From Candidatus Laterigemmans baculatus (GTDB taxonomy: Bacteria; Planctomycetota; Planctomycetia; Pirellulales; Pirellulaceae), in the NCBI RefSeq assembly GCF_010367455.1, contig NZ_WRPR01000042.1, positions 186,001 to 250,000 on the forward strand: DNA of 64,000 bases, given 5' to 3'. Each line of letters starts with the position of its first letter. Positions within the stretch are counted from its first letter, which is position 1. Below the pieces are notes generated by a model. It searched no databases. It had not been told where the DNA came from and worked only from the letters and a program-made list of their open reading frames with translations. This document shows positions 24,178 to 32,853 of this stretch, in pieces. The translations under genes were made by a program, and so were the position numbers.

Positions 24178-27084
24178 CTAGTCGATGTAAATAAATTGAT
24201 TGGAGCTGAACATCGCTTGGCAGGCGGTGGCCAAGGCCATGCGGTCGATTGTTTCGGGGGCCAGCTTGGGATCGCGGGATTGGAACGTCGCAGCCTGCTT
24301 TTCGACAAACTGGACTAGTTCGGCCAACACCGGCTCTTCGATCGGGCGGCCGAAGCAGCGCTGCCACGCTCTGGAGAGTTGTTCGGGCAACTCATCGCTG
24401 GTCGCGATCATTCGTTCGGCGAGACGGTCGGCCTGGTCGATCACGAATTGGCTGTTCATCATCAACAGCGCTTGCATCGACACGTTCGAATAGCTGCGGC
24501 TGGTGCAGTTGGGCGAGACGGTGGCGATGTCAAAAGTTTCGAGCACGGCTAGCGGGCGGCTGCGGCGGACTTGGATGTAGACGCTCCGTCGTGAGCTTCC
24601 AGGCGAGTTGAGCTCTTCGCCGGTCGGCTTGCGTTCGCCATCGAGCATTTCTTTGCCGATCACGATCTGACCGACCGCATCTTCTTTGACCGGAACGGGC
24701 GGACCGTGGAGTTGGTTCAGCAGGGAGTGATTGACTGCGAGCATCGCGTCGCGGATCGCTTCGGACTCGAGTCGGCGGACCGACATCCGCGCGTACAGCC
24801 GGTTGTCGGGATCGACCGAGTCGAGCGTTTCGCTCCGCGCGGAGCTTTGCCGGTAGGTCTGCGAGAGCATCAGCAGGCGATGCATCCGCTTCAGGTCCCA
24901 GCCGCTCCGCATCAATTCATCCGCCAGCCAGTCGAGCAATTCCGGGTGGGTGGGAGCTGAGCCGAGCCGGCCAAAATCTCCCGGTGTGTCGACGATCCCG
25001 CGGCCAAAGTGGTGCATCCAAACGCGGTTCATCAGGACCCGGGAGAGCAGCGGATGTTCGCCGCTGGTCAGGTGCCGGGCATAGGCCAGCCGGCGGCCGG
25101 TCGTGGAAAGTTCGGGATCATCGACCGGGATGCTCGCCGGGGTGAAAGTTGTCAGCACGGTCAGCTCGTTCGGCTCGAGTTGCGGGCCGAGCTGGTTGTG
25201 ATCGCCGCGGATGAACAGGTGCGTCGGCGGCGTGTGATTGGTCGGCTCAGTCAAAACGCGGACGAATCGTTCCTCGGGGGCGGTGCTGCGGATCGCGGCG
25301 ACCGCCTCTTGCATCTCGGCCAGCTCGGCCTGAGCGTTTTGCTCGCGGCAGATGCGAGCTGCCTCGCGGTACCGCTGAACCTCGGCAAAACCCTCTGGAT
25401 CGAACTCGGCGAGCGTTTCGGCGGTGACGAGCTGCTCCGCTTGAGCGCTCTGATCGGACTGATCAGCCTGCAATTTCTGTTGGGCCGCGGCGATGTATTT
25501 GGCTTCCCGCTCGGCGGCCGCCTTCTCGATGTCGCCGGCTCGTCGAGCCCGCTGCTGGGCGTACAGGTAGAGCGATCCGGGCGAGATGTTCCCGACGCTT
25601 GGGTACTCTTCGAGGAGGGCGACTTGAACTTCGCTGCGTTTCGACTTTTCCGTCTTGTAAGCCACTCGCAGCGCGTCGCGGACCTCGTCGGGAACGACCA
25701 GCAATTCCTCTTCCAGGGTGCGGTCGATGTGTTCCTGTTGCCGCCGAGTGCGCGCCTCCTGGGCCTCTTGGGCTCGAGCTTCGACCGCTGCCCGCTCGCG
25801 GCGGTCCTCGGCCGTGTAGAGCGAGATCCGCCGCTGGCGGGGCTGTTTCCACTGCTTCCAGTCGAGTGCGGGCTCAAAGATCGCCCGCAGCCGGAAATAG
25901 TCGGCTTGGCTGATCGGGTCGTAGCGGTGGTCGTGGCAGCGGGCACAGCCGACGGTCAGCCCGAGCAGCGACGTCGAGACGATCTCGAGCGTGTCGGCGA
26001 TCGTTTCATTGATCGCCAAGTCGCGATCGATCCCGCCGCTCGCCGTGCCGTCGGGGGCCATCCGCAGAAACCCGGTCGCCGCGAGCTGGGCAATCCGCTC
26101 GGGCGTCAACTCTGCGTCGCCGCTGGCTATTTCATCGCCGGCCATCTCATCGCCGGCCAACTGCTCGCGGATGAACTGGTCGAGCGGTTTGTTGCTGTTG
26201 AAGCTGTCGATGACGTAGTCGCGGTAGAAGTAAGCGAACTCGCGCTCCACGTCTTCGTTGGTGTAGCCGTCGGAGTCCGCGTAGCCGGCGACGTCCAACC
26301 AGTGCCGCCCCCACCGCTCGCCATAGCGGGGCGAAGCGAGCAGACGGTCGATCAGATTTTCGTAAGCCCGTGGATGTTCGTCGTGGACGAACGCCTCGAC
26401 CATTTCGGGCTCCGGTGGCAGCCCCCACAGATCGAACGTCGCCCGGCGAATCAGCGTCCGCCGGTCAGCCGGCTCGGAGAGCGCCAGCCCGTCGCGGTGC
26501 AGCCGCTCGAGGATGAAGGCGTCGATCGGCTGAGGAATGGCCGGCCCGCCGACCTGGGGAATCTCACCAACCTCGGGAACCGCAGGGCGGCGGATCGGCT
26601 GGAAGGCCCAGAAGTTCCGCTCCTCCTCGGTGATGTAGTCCCCGCCGTCGAGCGACTCGGGTTCCTCGCGAGCGGTCGTGGCTCCTTGGGTGATCCAGTC
26701 GCGGATCGAGGTGATCTCTTCGTCGCTAAGCTTGGTCTCGCCCGGCGGCATCTCCCCCGACTCGATCCGTTCGAGCAGCAGTGAGCCGTCTGCGTCGCCC
26801 GGGAGGATCGCTTCGCCCGAATCGCCGCCGCGGATCAGCCAGCGGCGGAGCCGCACGTCGAGCGCTCCTTCGGTGACGCCACTCTCGCCGTGGCAGTGGA
26901 AGCAGTGCGTCTTGAGGATCGGCCGCACATCGCGCTCAAACGTTCGCAGGCCAGCCGCCTGGGCTGGGGATGCCGTGGCTTCGGCCGCTTTCGCTTCGGC
27001 CGCCGTGGCTGTCGAAGCAGAGGCGAGGGGCGAGACCGCGGCCAGGGCGCCGAGCAGCAATGCGAGGGGGCGGGTCGGGTGCAT
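24178..27084 (-). CDS. planctomycete cytochrome protein (PSCyt1-DUF1549-DUF1553)
   Basis: ATG 27084 is chosen because it gives a signal peptide (MHPTRPLALLLGALAAVSPLA) and a 968-residue product. An N-terminal cytochrome-c-type domain carries one heme motif C61-F-H-C64-H65, then the DUF1549 (PSCyt2) domain (DAFILERLHRDGLALSEPAD, WGRHWLDVAGYADSDGY, RCHDHRYDPISQADYFRL) and the DUF1553 (PSD1) domain near the end (RVLMNRVWMHHFGRGIVDTPGDFG, SQTYRQSS, RRLESEAIRDAMLAV). Such proteins are a planctomycete hallmark, linked to polysaccharide-related gene sets. It forms a two-gene operon with the DUF1501 gene downstream. Confidence 0.93.
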   Translation of the reverse strand: MHPTRPLALLLGALAAVSPLASASTATAAEAKAAEATASPAQAAGLRTFERDVRPILKTHCFHCHGESGVTEGALDVRLRRWLIRGGDSGEAILPGDADGSLLLERIESGEMPPGETKLSDEEITSIRDWITQGATTAREEPESLDGGDYITEEERNFWAFQPIRRPAVPEVGEIPQVGGPAIPQPIDAFILERLHRDGLALSEPADRRTLIRRATFDLWGLPPEPEMVEAFVHDEHPRAYENLIDRLLASPRYGERWGRHWLDVAGYADSDGYTNEDVEREFAYFYRDYVIDSFNSNKPLDQFIREQLAGDEMAGDEIASGDAELTPERIAQLAATGFLRMAPDGTASGGIDRDLAINETIADTLEIVSTSLLGLTVGCARCHDHRYDPISQADYFRLRAIFEPALDWKQWKQPRQRRISLYTAEDRRERAAVEARAQEAQEARTRRQQEHIDRTLEEELLVVPDEVRDALRVAYKTEKSKRSEVQVALLEEYPSVGNISPGSLYLYAQQRARRAGDIEKAAAEREAKYIAAAQQKLQADQSDQSAQAEQLVTAETLAEFDPEGFAEVQRYREAARICREQNAQAELAEMQEAVAAIRSTAPEERFVRVLTEPTNHTPPTHLFIRGDHNQLGPQLEPNELTVLTTFTPASIPVDDPELSTTGRRLAYARHLTSGEHPLLSRVLMNRVWMHHFGRGIVDTPGDFGRLGSAPTHPELLDWLADELMRSGWDLKRMHRLLMLSQTYRQSSARSETLDSVDPDNRLYARMSVRRLESEAIRDAMLAVNHSLLNQLHGPPVPVKEDAVGQIVIGKEMLDGERKPTGEELNSPGSSRRSVYIQVRRSRPLAVLETFDIATVSPNCTSRSYSNVSMQALLMMNSQFVIDQADRLAERMIATSDELPEQLSRAWQRCFGRPIEEPVLAELVQFVEKQAATFQSRDPKLAPETIDRMALATACQAMFSSNQFIYID

Positions 27085-27170
27085 TTTCTGAGGCGGGGCG
27101 GGAGGGCAGAAACGCAGGCGGGAAGCGTCCATCATAAAGCGCCCGAGCGGGGGAAGCGATTGTTCTGCCG

Positions 27171-27350
27171 ATGGCGGGACTATCGCATGGGCCCAAGACG
27201 GCGCTGGTCGTTGATCCCGGTCGCGACGTGGAGCCGTATTTGGAGGCGGCCGAGACGCACATCCACGCCGACGATGTTGCCGGAGCCCGCGAGCTGGTTA
27301 CCGCGATTTCGGTTGCGTCGACAGATCGATCACGCCCAGGTCATTTTTAA
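27171..27350 (+). pseudogene. remnant of MBL-fold hydrolase (persulfide-dioxygenase-like)
   Basis: This 59-codon frame reads TALVVDPGRDVEPYLEAAE, then ETHIHADDVAGARELV. 'AxxVDPgrDvepYLe-A' and 'ETHiHADfvsGaREL' are the first two conserved blocks of ETHE1/rhodanese-type metallo-beta-lactamase hydrolases, including the H-x-H-x-D metal motif. In complete proteins about a dozen residues separate the blocks; here they are joined directly. After GARELV the similarity stops and the frame runs antisense through the end of the lipoprotein gene. N- and C-terminal truncation plus an internal deletion make this a dead gene scrap; the useful part is about 27198-27300. Confidence 0.65.
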
Positions 27351-27765
27351 CATCCTCGCCGACGACCAACCTGAACTCCGATTTCTCGGCGTCCGCGTAG
27401 CGTCCCTGGAGTTTGTCGGGGCCTCCATAGGACATCGACAGCGGATTGATCTGACCCCAAATGAAGGTCAGCAGGTAATTGCCCGCCGGTGCCCCGTCAC
27501 CGTTGGCATAGGTGGAAACGATGAGATTCCCCTGAGCGTCGGTGAAGGCAGTGGGGAAGGTGGGTTGTTTGACGTCGACGCCACGCTCATCGTGGAAGAC
27601 GACCTGGATGCCTTCCTGCGGCACTCCGTCGATTTTCACGACGCCGGTGATCGGAAACACCGGCTTCTCGTTCGGGTATTGCTTTTCACACCCGGCAAGG
27701 GTCAGGCAACCGAGCACCGAGAGCGTCCACAGTCGCCAGAACGAAGGATTTGGTGAGGAACCCAT
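27298..27765 (-). CDS. lipoprotein with transthyretin-like (carboxypeptidase-regulatory-like) domain
   Basis: ATG 27765 gives a lipoprotein signal (WTLSVLGCLTLAGC, lipobox L-A-G-C) and 155 residues. The rest is one beta-sandwich domain: FPITGVVKIDGVPQEGIQVVFHDE, TDAQGNLIVSTYANGDGAPAGNYLLTFIW, then GRYADAEKSEFRLVV. In planctomycetes such lipoproteins usually follow a DUF1559 gene, exactly as here (52-bp gap, same strand). They probably form an envelope pair; role unknown. Confidence 0.82.
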   Translation of the reverse strand: MGSSPNPSFWRLWTLSVLGCLTLAGCEKQYPNEKPVFPITGVVKIDGVPQEGIQVVFHDERGVDVKQPTFPTAFTDAQGNLIVSTYANGDGAPAGNYLLTFIWGQINPLSMSYGGPDKLQGRYADAEKSEFRLVVGEDVKNDLGVIDLSTQPKSR

Positions 27766-27817
27766 CAAAGTGCGTGTGGGGGAAGGAGGATTAGGAGCTA
27801 AGAAACCGCGGTTCGGA

Positions 27818-28825
27818 TCATTCGAGTGCGCCGACCGCTTCGCCCTTTTCCCGCGTGATTCGTGCGGCCAGCGGGAAGGGAGCGACCGATTCGCTGAGGA
27901 ATTGCACCGAGGCATCGGCCATCAAGAAATGGCACCCGCCCGGATGGAAGCTGTGGAAGCTGCTGCCGCGGAGATTGCTGCAATTGATCGCACAGGTTCC
28001 TTCGGGAGCTGGGAAGGTGGGGTTGCGGACGGTGCCGGCAAGCCAGTGCTCGCCGTTGAGCGGGTCGCCCCAGCCGCCGCCTTGGAGGCCGCTGTAGGGT
28101 GCGGGAACGTCGATCTGTCGGGTTCCCGAGTAGAACCGGTTTCCGCCGGTCCTTTCGCCCATCAAGAAGGTGTGGCTGGTACCATCGGTGATCGTCGCCA
28201 TCCGATTCGATTTCGGCGCGGCGAAAGTCGTTTGCAGCAGCGCTCCGTGGCGGCTGCCACCAGGGCCCCCGTGGTCGGCATAGGCCGCGGCCGCAAACGT
28301 CCCGAGCACGCCGCTGGTCACGCAGTAGTCCGACGGAGCGGCTCGCCAAGTGATTTGGGGCAGCCCGGGGAGTGAGCCCGCTGGAGCGATCCCGTCGTAG
28401 ATCCGATCGATCCCGCCGGGGGCCGAGGGACAGACGAAGGTCGCCAGCGGAGTCGAGATGACGACGACGTTCGCTTGGCTGATCGGGCCTCCTTCGTTGG
28501 TCGCCGAAAAGGAGGTGTCGTACTGGCTGTGCAGCGGTTCCTGCTCGAGAAATGGCAACAGCCCCACGCCCGAGCTCTGCAGGTTGTACGGCGGGGCGGG
28601 GGGATTGACGTACCAGGAGGCCGGAAAGGCGCTATAGGTAGATTCGTAATTGTGAAAGGCGAGCCCGATCTGCTTCAGGTTGTTCGCACAACTCATTCGC
28701 CGAGCTGCTTCGCGAGCCGCTTGGACCGCTGGCAGCAACAATCCCACCAGCACGCCAATGATGGCGATGACGACCAACAATTCGACGAGCGTAAAGCCCG
28801 TTCGGCGGAGGCGGCGCTGATCCAT
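27818..28825 (-). CDS. DUF1559 protein with type IV pilin-like N-terminus
   Basis: The 335-residue product begins with a prepilin-type leader and methylation site (R-R-T-G-F-T-L-V-E-L-L-V-V-I-A-I-I-G-V-L), then the DUF1559 signature AAREAARRMSCANNLKQIGL and AFHNYES. It ends with the characteristic H-S-F-H-P-G-G-C-H-F-L-M-A-D-A-S-V-Q-F-L motif. Cleavage and assembly by type II secretion/type IV pilus machinery is expected from the leader. DUF1559 genes occur in many copies per planctomycete genome. It is first of a two-gene operon with the transthyretin-like lipoprotein. Confidence 0.95.
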   Translation of the reverse strand: MDQRRLRRTGFTLVELLVVIAIIGVLVGLLLPAVQAAREAARRMSCANNLKQIGLAFHNYESTYSAFPASWYVNPPAPPYNLQSSGVGLLPFLEQEPLHSQYDTSFSATNEGGPISQANVVVISTPLATFVCPSAPGGIDRIYDGIAPAGSLPGLPQITWRAAPSDYCVTSGVLGTFAAAAYADHGGPGGSRHGALLQTTFAAPKSNRMATITDGTSHTFLMGERTGGNRFYSGTRQIDVPAPYSGLQGGGWGDPLNGEHWLAGTVRNPTFPAPEGTCAINCSNLRGSSFHSFHPGGCHFLMADASVQFLSESVAPFPLAARITREKGEAVGALE

Positions 28826-29010
28826 GGGAGCACGTGGGGGTTAATGGACAGGACGATTTCTGAACACAATTCCAGGTGTACTCTGGGCAGAAGCATGGCC
28901 CCTAAGGAGTGGCAATGGCCCTATTGTAAATGGCCCGCGCGGGGGAGTGTACTCATTCTTTTCGGGTGCCCGCTGAGCTTCCTAAAAATTGCCTCTGGAC
29001 CCGCTGGGCG

Positions 29011-30222
29011 ATGAGGCTCCGCGATTTGACCGATGTGGCTGAGGAAGCCTCACCCGGCTTGCTCGCGCGGGTGCGGGCCAACCTGCGGGAGGCTCGATTC
29101 AATCGCCACGAAGTCGCCGGTTCGCTTGGCGATCTGGGGACGTTCCTGCCGTTGCTGGTGGGGATGGCGGCCCAGAACGGGCTTGACTTCGCCACGGGGC
29201 TCTTCTTTGCCGGGTTCTTCAATCTGCTCACCGGGCTCCTGTTCGCGATTCCGCTGGCGGTCCAGCCGATGAAGGCGATCGCCGCGGTGGCGATTACCGA
29301 GGGTTTGACTCCGCCGCAGATTGCCGCCGCCGGAGCTTCGGTCGGCGGGGTGATACTCCTGCTCGGCCTGACCGGGTGGATCGAGTGGCTGCATCGAGCG
29401 GTGCCGCGCGGGGTCGTCCGGGGGCTGCAGCTAGCGGTCGGTCTCTCGCTGCTGGTCAAAGGCATCGAGATGGTCCGCGGCACCCAGGCGTGGTGGGGGC
29501 CCGACAGCTATCTCACCGGCTTGGCCGCGGCCGCCGTGGTCGTGCTGCTGATCTCCTCCCGCAAGCTCCCGGCGGCGCTGGTGCTGTTCGCCGCCGGGGT
29601 CGCCTTGGCCGCCCTCGGGCATCCCGAGGCGGTGCGGGCGATGGCTGCGGGGTTCGATTGGCCGCAGTGGTCTCCTCCCCAGTGGAGCGACTTTCGGAAG
29701 TCGTTTCCCGCGGCCGCGTTGCCCCAGATTCCGCTGACGACGCTCAACTCGGTGATCGCCGTCTGCGCGCTCTCGGAGAAACTCTTTCCCGATCGCGGCG
29801 CGGGACCCCGCGAAGTCTCGATTTCGGTGGCGCTGATGAATTTCGTCGCCTGTGGGTTCGGCGGGATGCCGATGTGCCACGGAGCAGGGGGCTTGGCCGG
29901 TCAGCACCGTTTTGGCGCTCGCAGCAACGGAGCGATCTTGTTCCTGGGGGCCGCCAAGATGTCGGTCGCAGTCGTCTTCGGTGCGACGCTGATGGCGTTC
30001 TGCCAAGCGTTCCCGCTGAGCATCCTGGGAGTGATGTTGGCGATCAGCGGGTTCGAACTGGGGATGGCCGCGGCCGGGGGCGAGCGGCGCAGCGAGTTCC
30101 TGGTGATCCTGCTCACCGCCGCGCTTTGTTTGGGGCTCGGCAATATCGCCGCCGGATTCGTGCTCGGCTGGGGACTAGCCGGGTTGCTCACGCTCGCCAC
30201 GAGTGGGCGACGACCAATTTGA
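29011..30222 (+). CDS. MOT1-type molybdate transporter (SulP-related)
   Basis: ATG 29011 (MRLRDLTDVAEEASPG) is preferred over the upstream frame. The 403-residue protein has about ten hydrophobic helices and the two MOT1 signature loops: EVAGSLGDLGTFLPLLVGMA near residue 35 and M-P-M-C-H-G-A-G-G-L-A-G-Q-H-R-F-G-A-R-S near 290. These loops are shared with the high-affinity molybdate transporters MOT1 of plants and algae. A moaA gene 1.4 kb away on the other strand supports a molybdenum role. Substrate is inferred from family. Confidence 0.85.
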   Translation: MRLRDLTDVAEEASPGLLARVRANLREARFNRHEVAGSLGDLGTFLPLLVGMAAQNGLDFATGLFFAGFFNLLTGLLFAIPLAVQPMKAIAAVAITEGLTPPQIAAAGASVGGVILLLGLTGWIEWLHRAVPRGVVRGLQLAVGLSLLVKGIEMVRGTQAWWGPDSYLTGLAAAAVVVLLISSRKLPAALVLFAAGVALAALGHPEAVRAMAAGFDWPQWSPPQWSDFRKSFPAAALPQIPLTTLNSVIAVCALSEKLFPDRGAGPREVSISVALMNFVACGFGGMPMCHGAGGLAGQHRFGARSNGAILFLGAAKMSVAVVFGATLMAFCQAFPLSILGVMLAISGFELGMAAAGGERRSEFLVILLTAALCLGLGNIAAGFVLGWGLAGLLTLATSGRRPI

Positions 30223-30386
30223 GCCGTAGGCGCTAGCCTCGGGCCTCGCGACTCGCCTCGGGCGTTCCGCTGCAGAATCCGCGGCTAGCGCCAGATGTTG
30301 CATCAGCCGCCGGGCGCTAGCCCCCGGTTTCTGAAAAATGCCATGACAACCGGACGCTAGCGCGTGGCGGCTGATTTCACACACCG
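30221..30386. repeat. REP-like cluster, both subtypes
   Basis: gagccgtaggcgctagcctc (30221) faces an inverted ccgcggctagcgcc near 30280. The second subtype, cagccgccgggcgctagccc (from about 30305), faces its partner ggacgctagcgcgtggcggc (ending about 30375). It separates the convergent transporter and lipoprotein genes. Confidence 0.85.
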
Positions 30387-30395
30387 GCGGTCCGG

Positions 30396-30950
30396 CTAGG
30401 CAGGTGGCTCGCTCGGTGCGAGTCCGGCGGCCGTCCGCAGCGTGCTCCAGAACTGGTCGATGCGGTCGAGCGGGCGCGTCTGGTAGCTCCCCGGCTCGAG
30501 GACGACCGGTTGGCCCGCGTGCGCCGAGAGGATTTCCTCGACCTGCGCGCGGCGCTCCGGTCCGGCGGGCAGGGGAATCGCTTCGAGCGGCTGCTCGGGG
30601 AGTTCGGGCTGCTGGGGGAGCGGCGGTTTGAGGCTCTGATGGACGGTCGCTGTCTCGGCTGGAAGGGGCGCGGCTGGAAGGGGCGCGGCTGGAAGCGCGG
30701 TGGTGAGCGACCGCGGAGGCAGGAACAGCGTGCCGTTGTAGAAATCGACCGCGAAGGCCACGAGTCCTGGAACGAAGAAGAAGACCAATCCGACACCGTC
30801 GAGGGCGACGACTTTCCAGTCGATCGGCCCGGTCCGCGGTTGCCCGACCCGCTCGGGAAACAGGATGCTCCCGCACCCTCCGGCGGCAGCCATCGTGCCG
30901 GCGGCGAGGGAGGAGAACAGCAGGCGGCGTCGGGTCGTAGAATCGGACAT
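30396..30950 (-). CDS. YceK/YidQ-like lipoprotein with Pro/Ala-rich tail
   Basis: The 184-residue product starts TTRRRLLFSSLAAGTMAAAGGC, which has both a twin-arginine-like pattern and a lipobox (A-A-G-G-C). After the cysteine comes C-G-S-I-L-F-P-E-R-x-G-Q...V-V-A-L-D-x-x-G-L-V-F-F-F-V-P-G-L-V-A-F-A-V-D-F-Y-N-G-T-L-F-L-P-P. The 'CGSI...LD...vFF..P...A.DF..G' order resembles the YceK/YidQ (DUF1375) lipoproteins. The remaining half is Pro/Ala-rich (three LPAAP-type repeats) and a short helical end. Role unknown. Confidence 0.6.
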   Translation of the reverse strand: MSDSTTRRRLLFSSLAAGTMAAAGGCGSILFPERVGQPRTGPIDWKVVALDGVGLVFFFVPGLVAFAVDFYNGTLFLPPRSLTTALPAAPLPAAPLPAETATVHQSLKPPLPQQPELPEQPLEAIPLPAGPERRAQVEEILSAHAGQPVVLEPGSYQTRPLDRIDQFWSTLRTAAGLAPSEPPA

Positions 30951-31140
30951 GGCTCAGCTTCGAGTCGGAGAAGAGGGCGAGTCGGAGAAGAGGGCGAGTC
31001 GAGGAGAGAAAAGGGGGGGCAAGCGGGCCCGCGTCGAAAAGGCGATGGAGCCGATTACGCCAAGCCGCTGGCCACTGTCAACGCCAGCCCCGCGATCCTC
31101 CCCGAGCGCTGGCCGCTACCGAAGTCATGCGCGTTCTCTT

Positions 31141-31273
31141 CACCCTCCCCCCGGGAGGGTCGGGCTCTCAGGCCCGGGGAGGGTCAGCCGTGATGTAGGT
31201 TGACGCCTTCCGATTGTTCGACCCGTCGATGCCCTCCCCGCTCGTTCCTCGCGACCCTCCCGGGGGGAGGGTG
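31141..31273. mobile_element. MITE-like element, copy 1
   Basis: The ends are the perfect inverted repeat caccctccccccgggagggt (31141-) and its complement finishing at 31273. Internal secondary palindromes read cgggctctcaggcccg and cgctcgttcctcgcg. There is no ORF. Relative to the copies at 48208 and 63126 the inside is inverted. It lies upstream of the WYL-only gene. Confidence 0.8.
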
Positions 31274-31393
31274 TCCTGATTTTTCTCCAAATTCTTCGTT
31301 CGTCCGTGACCGAAGGTGTCCGGCGGGGGGGCGATAATTGGGGCAGTGATTGATGGAAGAAACTCGTGGTCCGCTGTTTGGGAGGGACTTGGA

Positions 31394-31639
31394 ATGCGTG
31401 AAATCCTTCGCCGGGCAATGCAGCAGCCCGATGACCTGGTGATCCTGCTCGATTACACCGACTCCAAAGGGGTGGAGAGCCGCCGCGTGGTGAGCCCGAT
31501 CCGGTTCCTCTCGCCGGATCGCTTTCTGGCCCTCTGCCTGTGCCGCGAAGAGCCTCGGCAGTTTCACTTGGAGCGGTGCCGCAACGCCCGCTTGGGGCTG
31601 GCTTCGGAGGTGATGATGCCGATGCCGATGCTGAACTAG
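31394..31639 (+). CDS. stand-alone WYL-like domain protein
   Basis: ATG 31394 gives 81 residues (MREILRRAMQQPDDLVILLD). The body reads V-I-L-L-D-Y-T-D-S-K-G-V-E-S-R-R-V-V-S-P-I-R-F-L, then R-F-L-A-L-C-L-C-R-E-E-P-R-Q-F-H-L-E-R-C, matching a WYL-type SH3-like ligand domain (Y-x-x-x-G-x-x-x-x-R-x-V-x-P, L-x-A-x-C-x-x-R-x-x-x-R-x-F-x-L-x-R). No helix-turn-helix is attached, so by itself it is a sensor or adaptor. Its TAG stop overlaps the stop of the convergent moaA gene within one CTAG. Confidence 0.7.
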   Translation: MREILRRAMQQPDDLVILLDYTDSKGVESRRVVSPIRFLSPDRFLALCLCREEPRQFHLERCRNARLGLASEVMMPMPMLN

Positions 31640-32787
31640 CCGCCGATCTGGTACATCGGCCGGTCGGGTTGGCGGAACCCGGGCTGAGCGACCAGATGCC
31701 CCGCTTCCTTGGCTGCCAGGCAGCGGCGGATCTCCTCAAGCAGCTGCGAGTCGAGCAGCTGCGAATCGAGCAGCTCTGAATCAGACAGCCGTGAATCAGA
31801 CAGCCGTGACGCGTCGCTCTCGGCGAGCAGGGGAGCGAGGTTCCATTCGTGGTGCGAGAAGAGGCAGTTGCGCAGCGCCCCGGTGGCGGTCAGCCGGAGA
31901 CGGTTGCAGGCGCCGCAAAAAGGCTCGCTGACCGGATTGATAAACCCGATCCGCCCGCCGCCGTCGGCGTAGGCGAAATCGCGCGACGGCTGCGAAGGAT
32001 CGGGACGCGGGACCTCCCGCAGCGGCCCGAACGCCTCCTCGATCCGCTGCCGCACCGACGCTCCCGAGAGCATCTGCGTGCTCTGCCAGGAACGGTCGCC
32101 ACCGAGCGGCATGTATTCGATGAAGCGGAGCAACAACCGGCGGTCGCGAGCGAACTCGGCCAGCGGCAAAATCTGATCTTCGTTGAGTCCGCGAATCGCC
32201 AGCGCGTTCAGCCGGACCTCGTCGAAATCCGCGGCCAGCGCGGCGTCGATCCCCGCGAAAACTTGCTCTAGCCCCCTCCGCCGCGCGATCCGCCGAAACG
32301 CTTCTTCGCTGAGCGCATCGAGGCTGATGTTCACGCGACGCAAGCCGGCCCGGCGAAGCTCCGCGGCCACTGCCGGGAGCCGCATCCCGTTGGTCGTGAT
32401 CGCCAGATCCTCGATCCCCGGAATCGCCGCCAGCCGAGCCACCAGCTCCACGAGTCCTCGGCGGAGGAGCGGTTCGCCGCCGGTAAAGCGAACTTTGCGC
32501 ACCCCGGCCGCGGCCAGCACTCGGACGATCCGCTCGATCGCGTCGAACGAGAGCAGCGACGCGGAGTCCTCAAAGTCGTCGGCCGACTCGGGCATGCAGT
32601 ACAAGCAGCGGAGGTTGCAGCGATCGGTGACGCTCAACCGCAAGCTATCGTGGACGCGACCAAAAGCATCGGTCAGCGGCGTGCGAAACGAAGGTTTGAT
32701 AGCGGAGTCCCCAAGGGTCCTGAGCTGGGGAGCTAAGGCTCCCGGCGACGGTTCACCTGCATGCGGTTGATGCGTCCCTTCGATCAT
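31636..32787 (-). CDS. moaA: GTP 3',8-cyclase (molybdopterin synthesis protein A)
   Basis: This radical-SAM enzyme makes the first intermediate of molybdenum cofactor. ATG 32787 gives 383 residues; the true start could be slightly internal. The N-terminal cluster motif is D-R-C-N-L-R-C-L-Y-C-M-P, with VRFTGGEPLLRRGL for SAM and ITTNGMRLP downstream. The second 4Fe-4S site is FCGACNRLRLTATGALRNCL, and the protein ends in the catalytically required GG (MYQIGG). Between the second cluster and the end lies an unusual SDSRLSDSELLDSQLLDSQL repeat, encoded by short tandem repeats (about 31735-31815). Confidence 0.95.
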   Translation of the reverse strand: MIEGTHQPHAGEPSPGALAPQLRTLGDSAIKPSFRTPLTDAFGRVHDSLRLSVTDRCNLRCLYCMPESADDFEDSASLLSFDAIERIVRVLAAAGVRKVRFTGGEPLLRRGLVELVARLAAIPGIEDLAITTNGMRLPAVAAELRRAGLRRVNISLDALSEEAFRRIARRRGLEQVFAGIDAALAADFDEVRLNALAIRGLNEDQILPLAEFARDRRLLLRFIEYMPLGGDRSWQSTQMLSGASVRQRIEEAFGPLREVPRPDPSQPSRDFAYADGGGRIGFINPVSEPFCGACNRLRLTATGALRNCLFSHHEWNLAPLLAESDASRLSDSRLSDSELLDSQLLDSQLLEEIRRCLAAKEAGHLVAQPGFRQPDRPMYQIGG

Positions 32788-32853
32788 AGGCGCCGCTGCG
32801 GCGAAGGTCGACCAAGGCGGGCTCACAGGGGGAGCCGCCGTGTGCTGGTTGAG

